A stretch of 64,000 bases of DNA. Source: Burkholderia cenocepacia (GTDB taxonomy: Bacteria; Pseudomonadota; Gammaproteobacteria; Burkholderiales; Burkholderiaceae). The first letter of the stretch is position 1. The number at the start of each line of letters is the position of its first letter. Of the stretch, positions 29,787 through 37,318 are shown piece after piece. The notes below the pieces were generated by a model. The model made no database searches, was not told where the DNA came from, and worked only from the letters and a program-made list of their open reading frames with translations. A program made the position numbers and the translations under genes. The DNA lies in the NCBI RefSeq assembly GCF_900446215.1, contig NZ_UAQZ01000012.1, forward strand, positions 372,001 through 436,000. Direction: 5' to 3'.

Positions 29787-30113
29787 ATGGAAGTCATCAA
29801 TCACACGGTGATCAACGTGATCATCTTCGTGCTGGCGGTGTACGTCGGCTACCACGTCGTCTGGAACGTCACCCCGGCGCTGCATACGCCGCTGATGGCC
29901 GTGACCAACGCGATCTCGGCGATCGTGATCGTCGGCGCGATGCTCGCGGCCGCGCTCACCGTCGGCGCGACCGGCAAGTTCTTCGGCACGCTCGCGGTCG
30001 CGCTCGCGGCCGTCAACGTGTTCGGCGGCTTTCTCGTGACGAGGCGCATGCTCGAGATGTTCCGCAAGAAGGAGCCCAAGCGTGTCGAGGGCGGCAAGGA
30101 GGGCGCGCGATGA
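29787..30113 (+). CDS. pntAB: NAD(P) transhydrogenase subunit alpha part 2
   Basis: 108 residues forming the membrane part of the alpha chain, with three hydrophobic helices at about 8-30, 38-58 and 62-85 and a basic tail. It corresponds to the C-terminal segment of E. coli PntA. Its ribosome site GGAGGAG is unusually strong. The stop overlaps the pntB start by four bases (ATGA), consistent with strict stoichiometry of the membrane subunits. Confidence 0.95.
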   Translation: MEVINHTVINVIIFVLAVYVGYHVVWNVTPALHTPLMAVTNAISAIVIVGAMLAAALTVGATGKFFGTLAVALAAVNVFGGFLVTRRMLEMFRKKEPKRVEGGKEGAR

Positions 30114-31564
30114 GCATGAACGTCGTTACGCTGCTGTACCTCGTCGCGTCGGTGTGCTTCATCCAGGCGCTGAAGGGCCTGTCGAACCCGAAGAGCGCGC
30201 GGCGCGGCAACCTGTTCGGGATGGTCGGGATGGCCATCGCGATCCTCACGACGATCGCGCTGATCGTCAAGCAGGCCGCGTGGCTCGGCGCGAACCTGCC
30301 GCTCGGCCTCGCGCTCGTGCTCGGCGCGCTGATCGTCGGCGGGGGCGTCGGCGCATTCGTCGCCGCGCGCGTCGAGATGACCAAGATGCCGGAACTCGTC
30401 GCGGCGATGCACTCGCTGATCGGTCTCGCGGCCGTGTGCATCGCGTACGCGGTGGTGTCGGAGCCGGAAGCGTTCGGGCTCGTGCCGCAGGACGCGGTGT
30501 CGTCGAGCTTCATCCCGTACGGCAACCGCGTCGAGCTGTTCATCGGCACGTTCGTCGGCGCGATCACGTTCTCCGGTTCCGTGATCGCGTTCGGCAAGCT
30601 GTCGGGCAAGTACAAGTTCCGGCTGTTCCAGGGCGCGCCGGTCGTGTATGCCGGCCAGCACCTGATCAACCTGATGCTCGCGATCGCGATGCTCGGCTTC
30701 GGCATCCTGTTCTTCATCACGCAGGCGTGGCTGCCGTTCATCATCATGACGGCGATCGCGTTCGTGCTCGGCGTGCTGATCATCATCCCGATCGGCGGCG
30801 CGGACATGCCGGTGGTCGTGTCGATGCTGAACTCGTACTCGGGCTGGGCGGCGGCCGGCATCGGCTTCTCGCTGAACAACGCGATGCTGATCATCGCCGG
30901 TTCGCTGGTCGGCTCGTCGGGCGCGATCCTGTCGTACATCATGTGCCACGCGATGAACCGCTCGTTCTTCAACGTGATCCTCGGCGGGTTCGGCGGCGAA
31001 GCGGCGGCCGGCGGTGCGGCGGGCGCGCAGGAGCAGCGGCCGGTGAAGTCGGGTTCGGCCGACGACGCGGCGTTCATGCTCGGCAACGCGGAATCGGTCG
31101 TGATCGTGCCGGGTTACGGGCTCGCCGTCGCCCGCGCGCAGCACGCGCTGAAGGAGCTGACCGACAAGCTGGTCGAGAAGGGCATCGACGTGAAGTACGC
31201 GATCCACCCGGTTGCCGGGCGGATGCCGGGGCACATGAACGTGCTGCTCGCGGAAGCGGAAGTGCCGTACGAGATCGTGCACGAGATGGAGGACATCAAC
31301 GGCGAATTCGGCCAGGTGGACGTGGTGCTCGTGCTCGGCGCGAACGACGTCGTGAACCCGGCCGCGAAGAACGATCCGAAATCGCCGATCGCGGGGATGC
31401 CGATCATCGAGGCGTACAAGGCGCGCACGGTGATCGTCAACAAGCGCTCGATGGCGGCCGGCTACGCGGGTCTCGACAACGACCTGTTCTACATGGACAA
31501 GACGATGATGGTGTTCGGCGATGCGAAGAAGGTCATCGAGGACATGGTGAAGGCCGTCGAGTAA
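30110..31564 (+). CDS. pntB: NAD(P) transhydrogenase subunit beta
   Basis: 484 residues. N-terminal membrane domain with about nine helices (to roughly 270), carrying the proton channel, followed by the NADP(H)-binding domain III ([21 protein letters not shown] near 328, then [30 protein letters not shown] near 403 and [10 protein letters not shown] near 443). With PntAA and PntAB it couples hydride transfer from NADH to NADP with proton entry, supplying NADPH. Last gene of the operon; an imperfect terminator follows at 31621-31656. Confidence 0.97.
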   Translation: MSMNVVTLLYLVASVCFIQALKGLSNPKSARRGNLFGMVGMAIAILTTIALIVKQAAWLGANLPLGLALVLGALIVGGGVGAFVAARVEMTKMPELVAAMHSLIGLAAVCIAYAVVSEPEAFGLVPQDAVSSSFIPYGNRVELFIGTFVGAITFSGSVIAFGKLSGKYKFRLFQGAPVVYAGQHLINLMLAIAMLGFGILFFITQAWLPFIIMTAIAFVLGVLIIIPIGGADMPVVVSMLNSYSGWAAAGIGFSLNNAMLIIAGSLVGSSGAILSYIMCHAMNRSFFNVILGGFGGEAAAGGAAGAQEQRPVKSGSADDAAFMLGNAESVVIVPGYGLAVARAQHALKELTDKLVEKGIDVKYAIHPVAGRMPGHMNVLLAEAEVPYEIVHEMEDINGEFGQVDVVLVLGANDVVNPAAKNDPKSPIAGMPIIEAYKARTVIVNKRSMAAGYAGLDNDLFYMDKTMMVFGDAKKVIEDMVKAVE

Positions 31565-31620
31565 CGCCCGCCCCGGCTACGCGGCGCCCGCTTCGATGCG
31601 CGGCGCCGCGCCTCCGGACA

Positions 31621-31656
31621 GGCCCGACCGGTGCAAGCCGGCCGGGTCTTTTTCAT
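31621..31656 (+). terminator. Probable terminator of pnt operon
   Basis: CCCGACCGG and CCGGCCGGG arms, with one mismatch, around TGCAAG, followed by TCTTTTT. Confidence 0.7.
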
Positions 31657-32573
31657 GGTGTGACGAGGCGTGCGACGCAGGCGGCGATCGCGTCGCGTAC
31701 GCGCACGATCGCCGGGTCGCGCTGCGTGCTCGTGCGCCAGCCGATTTCGACCGGATAGCGCGGCAGGTCGACCGGGCACGCGAGCGCGCGCAGCGAAGTC
31801 GCCTGCGCGATCGCACGCGCCGCATGCGCGGGAATCGTCGCGACCGCGTCGGAGCCGGCGAGCAGGTACGGCAGCGCGGCGAAATGCGTGGTCGACGCCG
31901 CGACGCGCCGCTTGTGGCCGAGCGCGGCCAGCGCCTCGTCGACGATGCCGATCACGCCGCCCGACGACACGAGCAGGTGGTCGCGCCGCAGGAACTCGGC
32001 GAGCGTCAGCGTGCGCGGCGTCCGTGCGCGGCCGGCTGGATCGATCAGGCACGCATAGCCGCCGGTGGCGACCGCGTGCCTGCTGAGGCCGTTCGCCGAG
32101 AATCCGCCCGACGCGATCGCGAGATCGACGCCGTGCCGCAGCAGCGCGTCGCCGGCGATGCCGCTGTGGGTCTGCCGGAAGATCAGCCGGATGCCGGCGG
32201 CTGCTTGCGCGACCGCATCGATCAGCGCGCGGCCGAGCGCGATCTCGAAATCGTCGGACAGCCCGATCGAGATCGTGCGGCCGACGCGCTCGCCGCCGTC
32301 CGCCGCGATCGCGAGGCTTTCGCGGCAGCGGTCGAGCGCGTCGGACAGGATCGGCTTCAGTTCGTCGGCGCGCGGCGTCGGCGCGAGCCCGCGGCCGGTG
32401 CGCACGAACAGCGGATCGGCGTAGATCACGCGCAGCCGCCCGAGTGCCGCGCTGACCGCCGACTGCGTGAGATCGAGCCGCAGCGCCGCGCGGCTCGCGC
32501 CGCCTTCCTCGTACAGCGCCTCGAACACCTTCAGCAGATTCAGGTCGAGCCCGGCGATATCATCCATATTCAT
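31653..32573 (-). CDS. LysR family transcriptional regulator
   Basis: 306 residues. N-terminal winged helix (LDLNLLKVFEALYEEGGASRAA, with LTQSAVSAALGRLR near 37) then a periplasmic-binding-protein-like effector domain from about 95. Divergently placed 89 bases from the nitrilase gene, the classic arrangement for a regulator of its neighbour. The shared intergenic region has a dyad ATCGAT-TTG-ATCGAT. The inducer is unknown; a nitrile or its metabolite is a guess from context. Confidence 0.9.
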   Translation of the reverse strand: MNMDDIAGLDLNLLKVFEALYEEGGASRAALRLDLTQSAVSAALGRLRVIYADPLFVRTGRGLAPTPRADELKPILSDALDRCRESLAIAADGGERVGRTISIGLSDDFEIALGRALIDAVAQAAAGIRLIFRQTHSGIAGDALLRHGVDLAIASGGFSANGLSRHAVATGGYACLIDPAGRARTPRTLTLAEFLRRDHLLVSSGGVIGIVDEALAALGHKRRVAASTTHFAALPYLLAGSDAVATIPAHAARAIAQATSLRALACPVDLPRYPVEIGWRTSTQRDPAIVRVRDAIAACVARLVTP

Positions 32574-32588
32574 GTCAGTTATCGTTGT

Positions 32589-32603
32589 ATCGATTTGATC
32601 GAT
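32589..32603. promoter_or_regulatory. Candidate LysR operator between regulator and nitrilase
   Basis: ATCGAT repeated on either side of TTG, giving a 15-base dyad. It lies 16 bases upstream of the LysR start and about 60 bases before the nitrilase start. A related ATATCGAC lies a turn away at 32609-32616. The LysR-type T-N11-A core can be drawn here. Confidence 0.45.
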
Positions 32604-32662
32604 GAAATGATATCGACAAAGATGGCGTCATCCCATTCACCGCATTCACCGGAGACGCCTTC

Positions 32663-33586
32663 ATGTCCACGTCAGTCATCGCCGCGCTGCAGATCGGCGC
32701 ATCGCCCGCCGGCACGCGCGCCACGCTCGACACGATCCTCGGCTACGAAACCGCGATCCGCGACAGCGGCGCGTCGCTGGTCGTGCTGCCCGAGGCCGTG
32801 CTCGGCGGCTATCCGAAAGGCGAAATCTTCGGCACGCGGCTCGGCTACCGGTTGCCCGAAGGGCGCGACGCGTATGCGCGCTACGCCGCGCAGGCGATCG
32901 ACGTACCGGGGCCCGAAACCGACGAACTGGCCGCGCTGTCGCAGCGCACCGGCGCGAGCCTCGTGGTCGGCGTGATCGAGCGCGGCGGCAGCACGCTGTA
33001 CTGCACGGCACTGTTCTTCGATCCGCGCGACGGGCTCGTCGCGAAGCACCGCAAGCTGATGCCGACCGGCACCGAGCGGCTGATCTGGGGGCAGGGCGAC
33101 GGCTCGACGCTGCCCGTCGTCGAGACGGCCGCGGGCCGCGCGGGCGCCGCGATCTGCTGGGAGAACCATATGCCGCTGCTGCGCTGCGCGATGTACGCGA
33201 AAGGCGTGCAGATCTGGTGCGCGCCGACCGTCGACGAGCGCGACGTGTGGCAAAGCTCGATGCGGCACATCGCGCACGAAGGGCGTTGCTTCGTCGTGAG
33301 CGCGTGCCAGGTGCAGCCGTCGCCGCGCGCGCTCGGCATCGACGTGCCGGGCTGGGACCCCGAGCGGCCGCTGATCCGCGGCGGCAGCGTGATCGTCGGG
33401 CCGCTCGGCGACCCGTTGACGGAGCCGCTGATCGGCGAGGCCGGGCTCGTCACCGCCCGTATCGACACCGACGAGCTCGTGAAGGCGCGCTACGACTTCG
33501 ACGTCGTCGGCCACTATGCGCGTGCGGACGTGTTTTCGCTGCACGTCGACGAGCGGCCGAAGCGGCCCGTGGTATTCGGCGGGTAG
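32663..33586 (+). CDS. Nitrilase family protein (carbon-nitrogen hydrolase)
   Basis: 307 residues. The Glu-Lys-Cys catalytic triad is complete: Glu in [14 protein letters not shown] near 44, Lys in [16 protein letters not shown] near 131 and Cys in [13 protein letters not shown] near 165. The CWENxMPL signature is that of true nitrilases (nitrile to carboxylate plus ammonia) rather than amidases or ureidopropionases, although it is a little shorter than many nitrilases (330-350). Aromatic versus aliphatic specificity cannot be decided. Probably controlled by the divergent LysR protein. Confidence 0.9.
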   Translation: MSTSVIAALQIGASPAGTRATLDTILGYETAIRDSGASLVVLPEAVLGGYPKGEIFGTRLGYRLPEGRDAYARYAAQAIDVPGPETDELAALSQRTGASLVVGVIERGGSTLYCTALFFDPRDGLVAKHRKLMPTGTERLIWGQGDGSTLPVVETAAGRAGAAICWENHMPLLRCAMYAKGVQIWCAPTVDERDVWQSSMRHIAHEGRCFVVSACQVQPSPRALGIDVPGWDPERPLIRGGSVIVGPLGDPLTEPLIGEAGLVTARIDTDELVKARYDFDVVGHYARADVFSLHVDERPKRPVVFGG

Positions 33587-33659
33587 CGAAAGCGGAGGTG
33601 GGCGCCACACGGCGCGCGGAAAACGAAGGGCGGCGGCGGGTGCGCGCCGCCGCGTCGCG

Positions 33660-34346
33660 TCAGCGCATCGGCGCTTCCGCGATCCGCATGTAGTCGGCGA
33701 TCCGCCGGCCTTCCATGTCCGGGAACTGCTCGTGCACGGTGATGTCGCCCATCCGCGCGATGTCGAAGGTGCGGAAATCGTCGCGCAGCTCGCACCACGC
33801 GCCGATCGTCCAGCGCCCGCCCCAGTAGACGAGCCCGAGCGGCCATACGCGGCGCTGCGAATGCGCGCCGAGCCGGTCGCGATAGCCGAAGCTGACGATG
33901 TGGCGCGTGTCGATCGCCTGGTGGATCGCGTCGACCTTCGCGCAAAACGTCTCGTCGATGTGGAACGACGGCGCGAACACGGGCAGGCGGTCGAGCGCCG
34001 TGCGCTTGTCGGCCGGCATCGCCGACGCGATGTTCGCGAGCGCCGAGCGTGCGCCGCTCGCGAAACGCGCCCCGCCCCAGGTCTCGAGCATGCGCGCGCC
34101 GGTGGCGAGCGCCGCCAGCTCCTCGGCCGTGAACGTGAGCGGCGGCAGGCTCGCGTTGCGGTTCAGCCGGTAGCCGATGCCGGCCTCGCCTTCGATCGGG
34201 ACCCCTGACAGTTGCAGGTCGCGCACGTCGCGATAGACCGTGCGCGGCGACACCGACAGCCAGTCGGCCAGTTGCTGCGCGGTCGTGAGGCGACGCCCGC
34301 GCAACAGCTCGGCGATCTGGAACAGGCGGTCGGCACGGCGGGTCAT
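33660..34346 (-). CDS. YafY/WYL-type transcriptional regulator
   Basis: 228 residues. N-terminal HTH (ADRLFQIAELLRGRR, with LSVSPRTVYRDVRDL near 30-45) of the DeoR-like HTH_11 type, followed by a WYL-type sensor domain (WPLGLVYWGGRWTIGAWCELRDDFRTF near 168-195). It lies 73 bases downstream of the VOC gene on the same strand. Relatives often control adjacent VOC or SRPBCC genes, and the CTGACA/TGTCAG dyad upstream of the VOC gene is a candidate site. The ligand is unknown. Confidence 0.88.
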   Translation of the reverse strand: MTRRADRLFQIAELLRGRRLTTAQQLADWLSVSPRTVYRDVRDLQLSGVPIEGEAGIGYRLNRNASLPPLTFTAEELAALATGARMLETWGGARFASGARSALANIASAMPADKRTALDRLPVFAPSFHIDETFCAKVDAIHQAIDTRHIVSFGYRDRLGAHSQRRVWPLGLVYWGGRWTIGAWCELRDDFRTFDIARMGDITVHEQFPDMEGRRIADYMRIAEAPMR

Positions 34347-34419
34347 GACAGCACCTCGATTCCTCTGGCTACGGGGACTTCGCGATGATAGCGCCGCGCC
34401 GGCCCGCTGAGCGCCGCGC

Positions 34420-34824
34420 TCAGTGGCATTTCGGCGCGTGCAGGCCGACGCGGTTGCCTTCCGTGTCGATCAGGTAGCCGACGTAGCCGTAGTTGTTCGG
34501 CAGCTCGACGACCGAGCCCTGCACGACGCCGCCCGCGCGCTTCGCGCGTTCGAGCGCCGCGACGACCGATTCGCCGGCGTTCAGGTAGACGAGCACGCCG
34601 TTCGCGCTCGGCTTCATCTGCTGCGGATCGAACACGATGCTGCCGCCCGTGCTCGACGCGTCGCGATCGAAGGTCGCCATCGGCACGCCGCCGATGATTT
34701 CGCGCTGCAACGTGGTTTGCAGCACGGTTTCGTAAAAGCGGATCGCGCGGTCGAAATCGAGGGACGGAATGTCGAACCAGGCGATCGCGCGTTCCAGGGT
34801 GGCAGTAGCGGTTGCTGACGTCAT
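34420..34824 (-). CDS. VOC family (glyoxalase/bleomycin-resistance fold) protein
   Basis: 134 residues, one VOC unit with two beta-alpha-beta-beta-beta modules (IAWFDIPSLDFDRAIRFYETVL near 14-35; YVGYLIDTEGNRVGLHAP near 113-130). Potential metal ligands are few, so catalysis is doubtful. Such short stand-alone VOC proteins are frequent and mostly uncharacterised. A good AAGGAG ribosome site precedes ATG 34824. It is transcribed divergently from the ArsR-SRPBCC pair and with the WYL regulator. Confidence 0.85.
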   Translation of the reverse strand: MTSATATATLERAIAWFDIPSLDFDRAIRFYETVLQTTLQREIIGGVPMATFDRDASSTGGSIVFDPQQMKPSANGVLVYLNAGESVVAALERAKRAGGVVQGSVVELPNNYGYVGYLIDTEGNRVGLHAPKCH

Positions 34825-34918
34825 GACGAGCTCCTTGTTGCGTTGTTTGCGTTGTTATGCGGATTCGGTGTGGAAACCAGCCTGCATTGCGCCGGGATTG
34901 CAGTGTGATCGCGGGCTG

Positions 34919-34936
34919 CTGACACCGTATTGTCAG
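34919..34936. promoter_or_regulatory. Inverted repeat upstream of VOC gene
   Basis: CTGACA-N6-TGTCAG, a perfect 6-bp dyad about 95 bases upstream of the VOC start and 15 bases from the ArsR promoter. Two more TGTCA/TGACA half-sites follow at about 34943 and 34952. Candidate operator for the WYL-type regulator. Confidence 0.45.
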
Positions 34937-34950
34937 TAGAGTTGTCACCC

Positions 34951-34978
34951 TTGACATGCAACCATTTGGTTGCATAAT
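34951..34978 (+). promoter_or_regulatory. arsR-type promoter with operator in the spacer
   Basis: TTGACA at 34951-34956 and CATAAT at 34973-34978, spacer 16. The spacer and its edges form a near-perfect palindrome, 9-base arms ATGCAACCA and TGGTTGCAT around TT (34956-34975). A dimeric ArsR protein bound here would block RNA polymerase, so autorepression is predicted. Confidence 0.8.
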
Positions 34979-35001
34979 GAGGTCATCGACCCGGGAGCGG
35001 C

Positions 35002-35334
35002 ATGGACCTCGTTTTCAAGGCGCTGGCCGACGCCACGCGCCGTCAGTTGCTCGACCTGCTGCATGCGAAAAACGGCCAGACGCTGTCCGAGCTGTGCGAC
35101 GGGCTCGCGATGAGCCGGCAGGCCGTCAGCAAGCACCTTGCGCTGCTCGAGGCCGCGAATCTCGTCGCGACGACGTGGCGCGGCCGGGAGAAGCTGCATT
35201 ACCTGAATCCGGTGCCGATCCATGACATCGCGGAACGCTGGATCGGCAAGTTCGAGCGTCAGCGCCTGCAGGCGCTGGCGGATCTCAAGCGCGGGCTGGA
35301 AGCGCCCCGCGACACAGGAGATGACGATGGGTAA
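35002..35334 (+). CDS. ArsR-family winged-helix regulator
   Basis: 110 residues. Winged helix (FKALADATRRQLLDLL near 5-20; LAMSRQAVSKHLALLEAANLV near 34-54; GREKLHYLNP wing near 60). There is no cysteine metal site of the ELCVCD type (ELCDGL has a single Cys), so metal sensing is unlikely. This is the branch usually paired with SRPBCC (AHSA1) proteins. It overlaps the SRPBCC gene by eight bases. The palindrome in its own promoter suggests autoregulation, possibly also affecting the divergent VOC gene. Confidence 0.9.
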   Translation: MDLVFKALADATRRQLLDLLHAKNGQTLSELCDGLAMSRQAVSKHLALLEAANLVATTWRGREKLHYLNPVPIHDIAERWIGKFERQRLQALADLKRGLEAPRDTGDDDG

Positions 35335-35791
35335 TCCCGCCTTTGTGTACGTGACCTTCATCGCGGCCACGCCCGAGCGCGTGTTCGATGCGCTGACCAA
35401 CGCCGAGCTGACGAAGGACTACTGGGTGCGGCATCGCAACGCGTCGCCCGACTGGCGGCCGGGGTCGCGCTGGGAACATCAGGACTACGACGACCCGTCA
35501 CGGGTCGACATCGTCGGCGAAGTGGTCGAGAACGATCCGCCGCGCCGGCTGGTCGTCACGTGGCGCACGCCGTCGGGAGAGGGCGAGGAATCACGCGTGA
35601 CCTATCTGGTCGAGCCGTACGAGGGCGTCGTGAAACTGACCGTCACGCACGACGGGCTGGTGCCCGGTTCGGAGATGGATCGCGGGATTCGCGGCGGCTG
35701 GCCGGTCGTGCTGTCGAGCCTGAAGACGCTGCTCGAGACCGGGCAGGCGCTGCCGTTCACGATGGCGCGCTGGTCGAAGTCGAAGCACTGA
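35327..35791 (+). CDS. SRPBCC (AHSA1-like) domain protein
   Basis: 154 residues from ATG 35327, six bases after an AGGAG ribosome site; the ATG at 35321 is too close to it. Single helix-grip fold (FVYVTFIAATPERVFDALTN at the N-terminus; VVTWRTP and VKLTVTHDGL in the central sheet; GWPVVLSSLKTLLE in the long C-terminal helix) that makes a hydrophobic pocket for a small molecule. Translation is coupled to the ArsR gene. Ligand and role unknown. Confidence 0.9.
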   Translation: MGNPAFVYVTFIAATPERVFDALTNAELTKDYWVRHRNASPDWRPGSRWEHQDYDDPSRVDIVGEVVENDPPRRLVVTWRTPSGEGEESRVTYLVEPYEGVVKLTVTHDGLVPGSEMDRGIRGGWPVVLSSLKTLLETGQALPFTMARWSKSKH

Positions 35792-35801
35792 CCGGTCGCG
35801 C

Positions 35802-35832
35802 AAAAGCACAGGGGCCGCGATGGCGGCCCCTG
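35802..35832 (-). terminator. Terminator of RlmL-like gene
   Basis: 10-bp perfect stem CAGGGGCCGC / GCGGCCCCTG with a 4-base loop. Read on the minus strand it is followed by TGCTTTT. Confidence 0.7.
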
Positions 35833-35864
35833 GACGTCGTTGCTCGTGACAGCGGACGGCTGGC

Positions 35865-37166
35865 TTACGCGTCGCCTTCCGCGGCCGCCGGGCGCGCCTT
35901 CACGCTGCCGGCGATCAGGTCGAAGCGGAACAACCGGCATTCGAGCGCGCCGTTGAACAACGGCGTCTTGGCCGATTCGCGCAGGCGCAACTGGCCCGGC
36001 AGCGAACGGTCGGACGTCAGCAGGAACGCCTGCCAGCCCGTGAAGCGCTGCTTCAGCGCATCGCCGAGCGCGTTGAAGAACTCGCTGTCCGGCGCGTCGG
36101 TGTGCGTGCGGCGGAATGCGTCGTCGTTGCCGCGGTTGCGGCCGGTTTCGCGCACCTCGCCGCGGGCGCTGCGGCCGCGCACTTCGATCCGCTCGCCGTA
36201 CGGCGGGTTCGCGAGGAGGATGCCCGGCCCGTCGGACGGCGGCGTCATCCCGCGCGCGTCGACCTGCTTGAGCCACACCGACGGCACGCCCGCGCGTTCG
36301 AGGTTCGCGCGCGCCTTCTCGAGCATGTCGCCGGAAATGTCGCTGCCGTACACGCCGAGCGCTTCGCCGCGCCTGGCGCGCGCCGCGCGCTTCGCGTCGA
36401 GCGCCGGGACCTTCAGCCCCTGCCACGCGGTAATGTCGTACTGCTTGAGCTTTTCGAAGCCGAACCGGCGCTCGACGCCGGGCGCCACGCCGAGCGCGAT
36501 CTGCGCGGCTTCCGCGAGGAACGTGCCGCTGCCGCACATCGGGTCGTACAGTGCGGTGCCGGGCGTCCAGCCCGTCAGGCGCAGGATGCCGGCAGCGAGG
36601 TTCTCGCGCAGCGGCGCCGCTCCCTTGTCGAGACGCCAGCCGCGCTTGAACAGCGGCTCGCCCGACGTGTCGAGGTACAGCGTGCATTCGTTGGCCGTCA
36701 GGAACGCGAACACGCGCACGTCCGGCGCACCGGTGTCGATGCTCGGGCGCGCGCCGGTTTTCTCGCGCATCCGGTCGCAGATCGCATCCTTCACGCGCAG
36801 CGTCGTGAATTCGAGGCTCTTCAGCGGCGACTTGATCGCGGTGATGTCGATGCGCAGCGTCTGCGTCGACGCGAACCAGCGCTCCCACGGCTGCTCGAGC
36901 GCGAGCGCGTAGACGTCCTGCTCGTTGCGGTACGGGCCGTGCGCGATCTTCAGCAGAATGCGGCTCGCGATCCGCGAATGGAGGTTCGCGGCCATGCCGG
37001 CGGCCCAGCCGCCGCTGAAATGGACGCCGCCCGGCACCTGCGCGCCCGCGGTGAACGGCGCGCCGTTCAGGTGGCGGCCGGCGATTTCGGCCAGCTCGGC
37101 GGCAAGCGCCGCTTCGAGGCCGCGCGGGCAGGGGGCGAAGAATTCGAACAGGGTGGGCGAGGACAT
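35865..37166 (-). CDS. THUMP-domain class I SAM-dependent RNA methyltransferase (RlmL-like)
   Basis: 433 residues from ATG 37166. N-terminal ferredoxin-like and THUMP domains (FEFFAPCPRGLEAALAAEL; NEQDVYALAL near 88) bind RNA. The C-terminal Rossmann domain has the SAM motif DPMCGSGTFLAEAA near 205 and the catalytic NPPYGER near 312, typical of N2-guanine methylation. It corresponds to the N-terminal half of E. coli RlmL (23S rRNA m2G2445) and lacks the RlmK half. Target nucleotide is inferred. A low-complexity Arg/Gly insertion (near 320-340) follows the NPPY motif. Confidence 0.9.
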   Translation of the reverse strand: MSSPTLFEFFAPCPRGLEAALAAELAEIAGRHLNGAPFTAGAQVPGGVHFSGGWAAGMAANLHSRIASRILLKIAHGPYRNEQDVYALALEQPWERWFASTQTLRIDITAIKSPLKSLEFTTLRVKDAICDRMREKTGARPSIDTGAPDVRVFAFLTANECTLYLDTSGEPLFKRGWRLDKGAAPLRENLAAGILRLTGWTPGTALYDPMCGSGTFLAEAAQIALGVAPGVERRFGFEKLKQYDITAWQGLKVPALDAKRAARARRGEALGVYGSDISGDMLEKARANLERAGVPSVWLKQVDARGMTPPSDGPGILLANPPYGERIEVRGRSARGEVRETGRNRGNDDAFRRTHTDAPDSEFFNALGDALKQRFTGWQAFLLTSDRSLPGQLRLRESAKTPLFNGALECRLFRFDLIAGSVKARPAAAEGDA

Positions 37167-37318
37167 AAGGCGGGTGAGGACGTGCAAAAGTCCACTATTG
37201 TACGCGGCGCGGACGACCGGGGCCGGCGTTTCGGCGCGGCGGCGCCGGCGCGACGGTCATAGGTGCGCGCCGGAAGGGCGGCGCGGCGGCGACCGGCCGC
37301 CTCGCACCCCGCCGCAGG

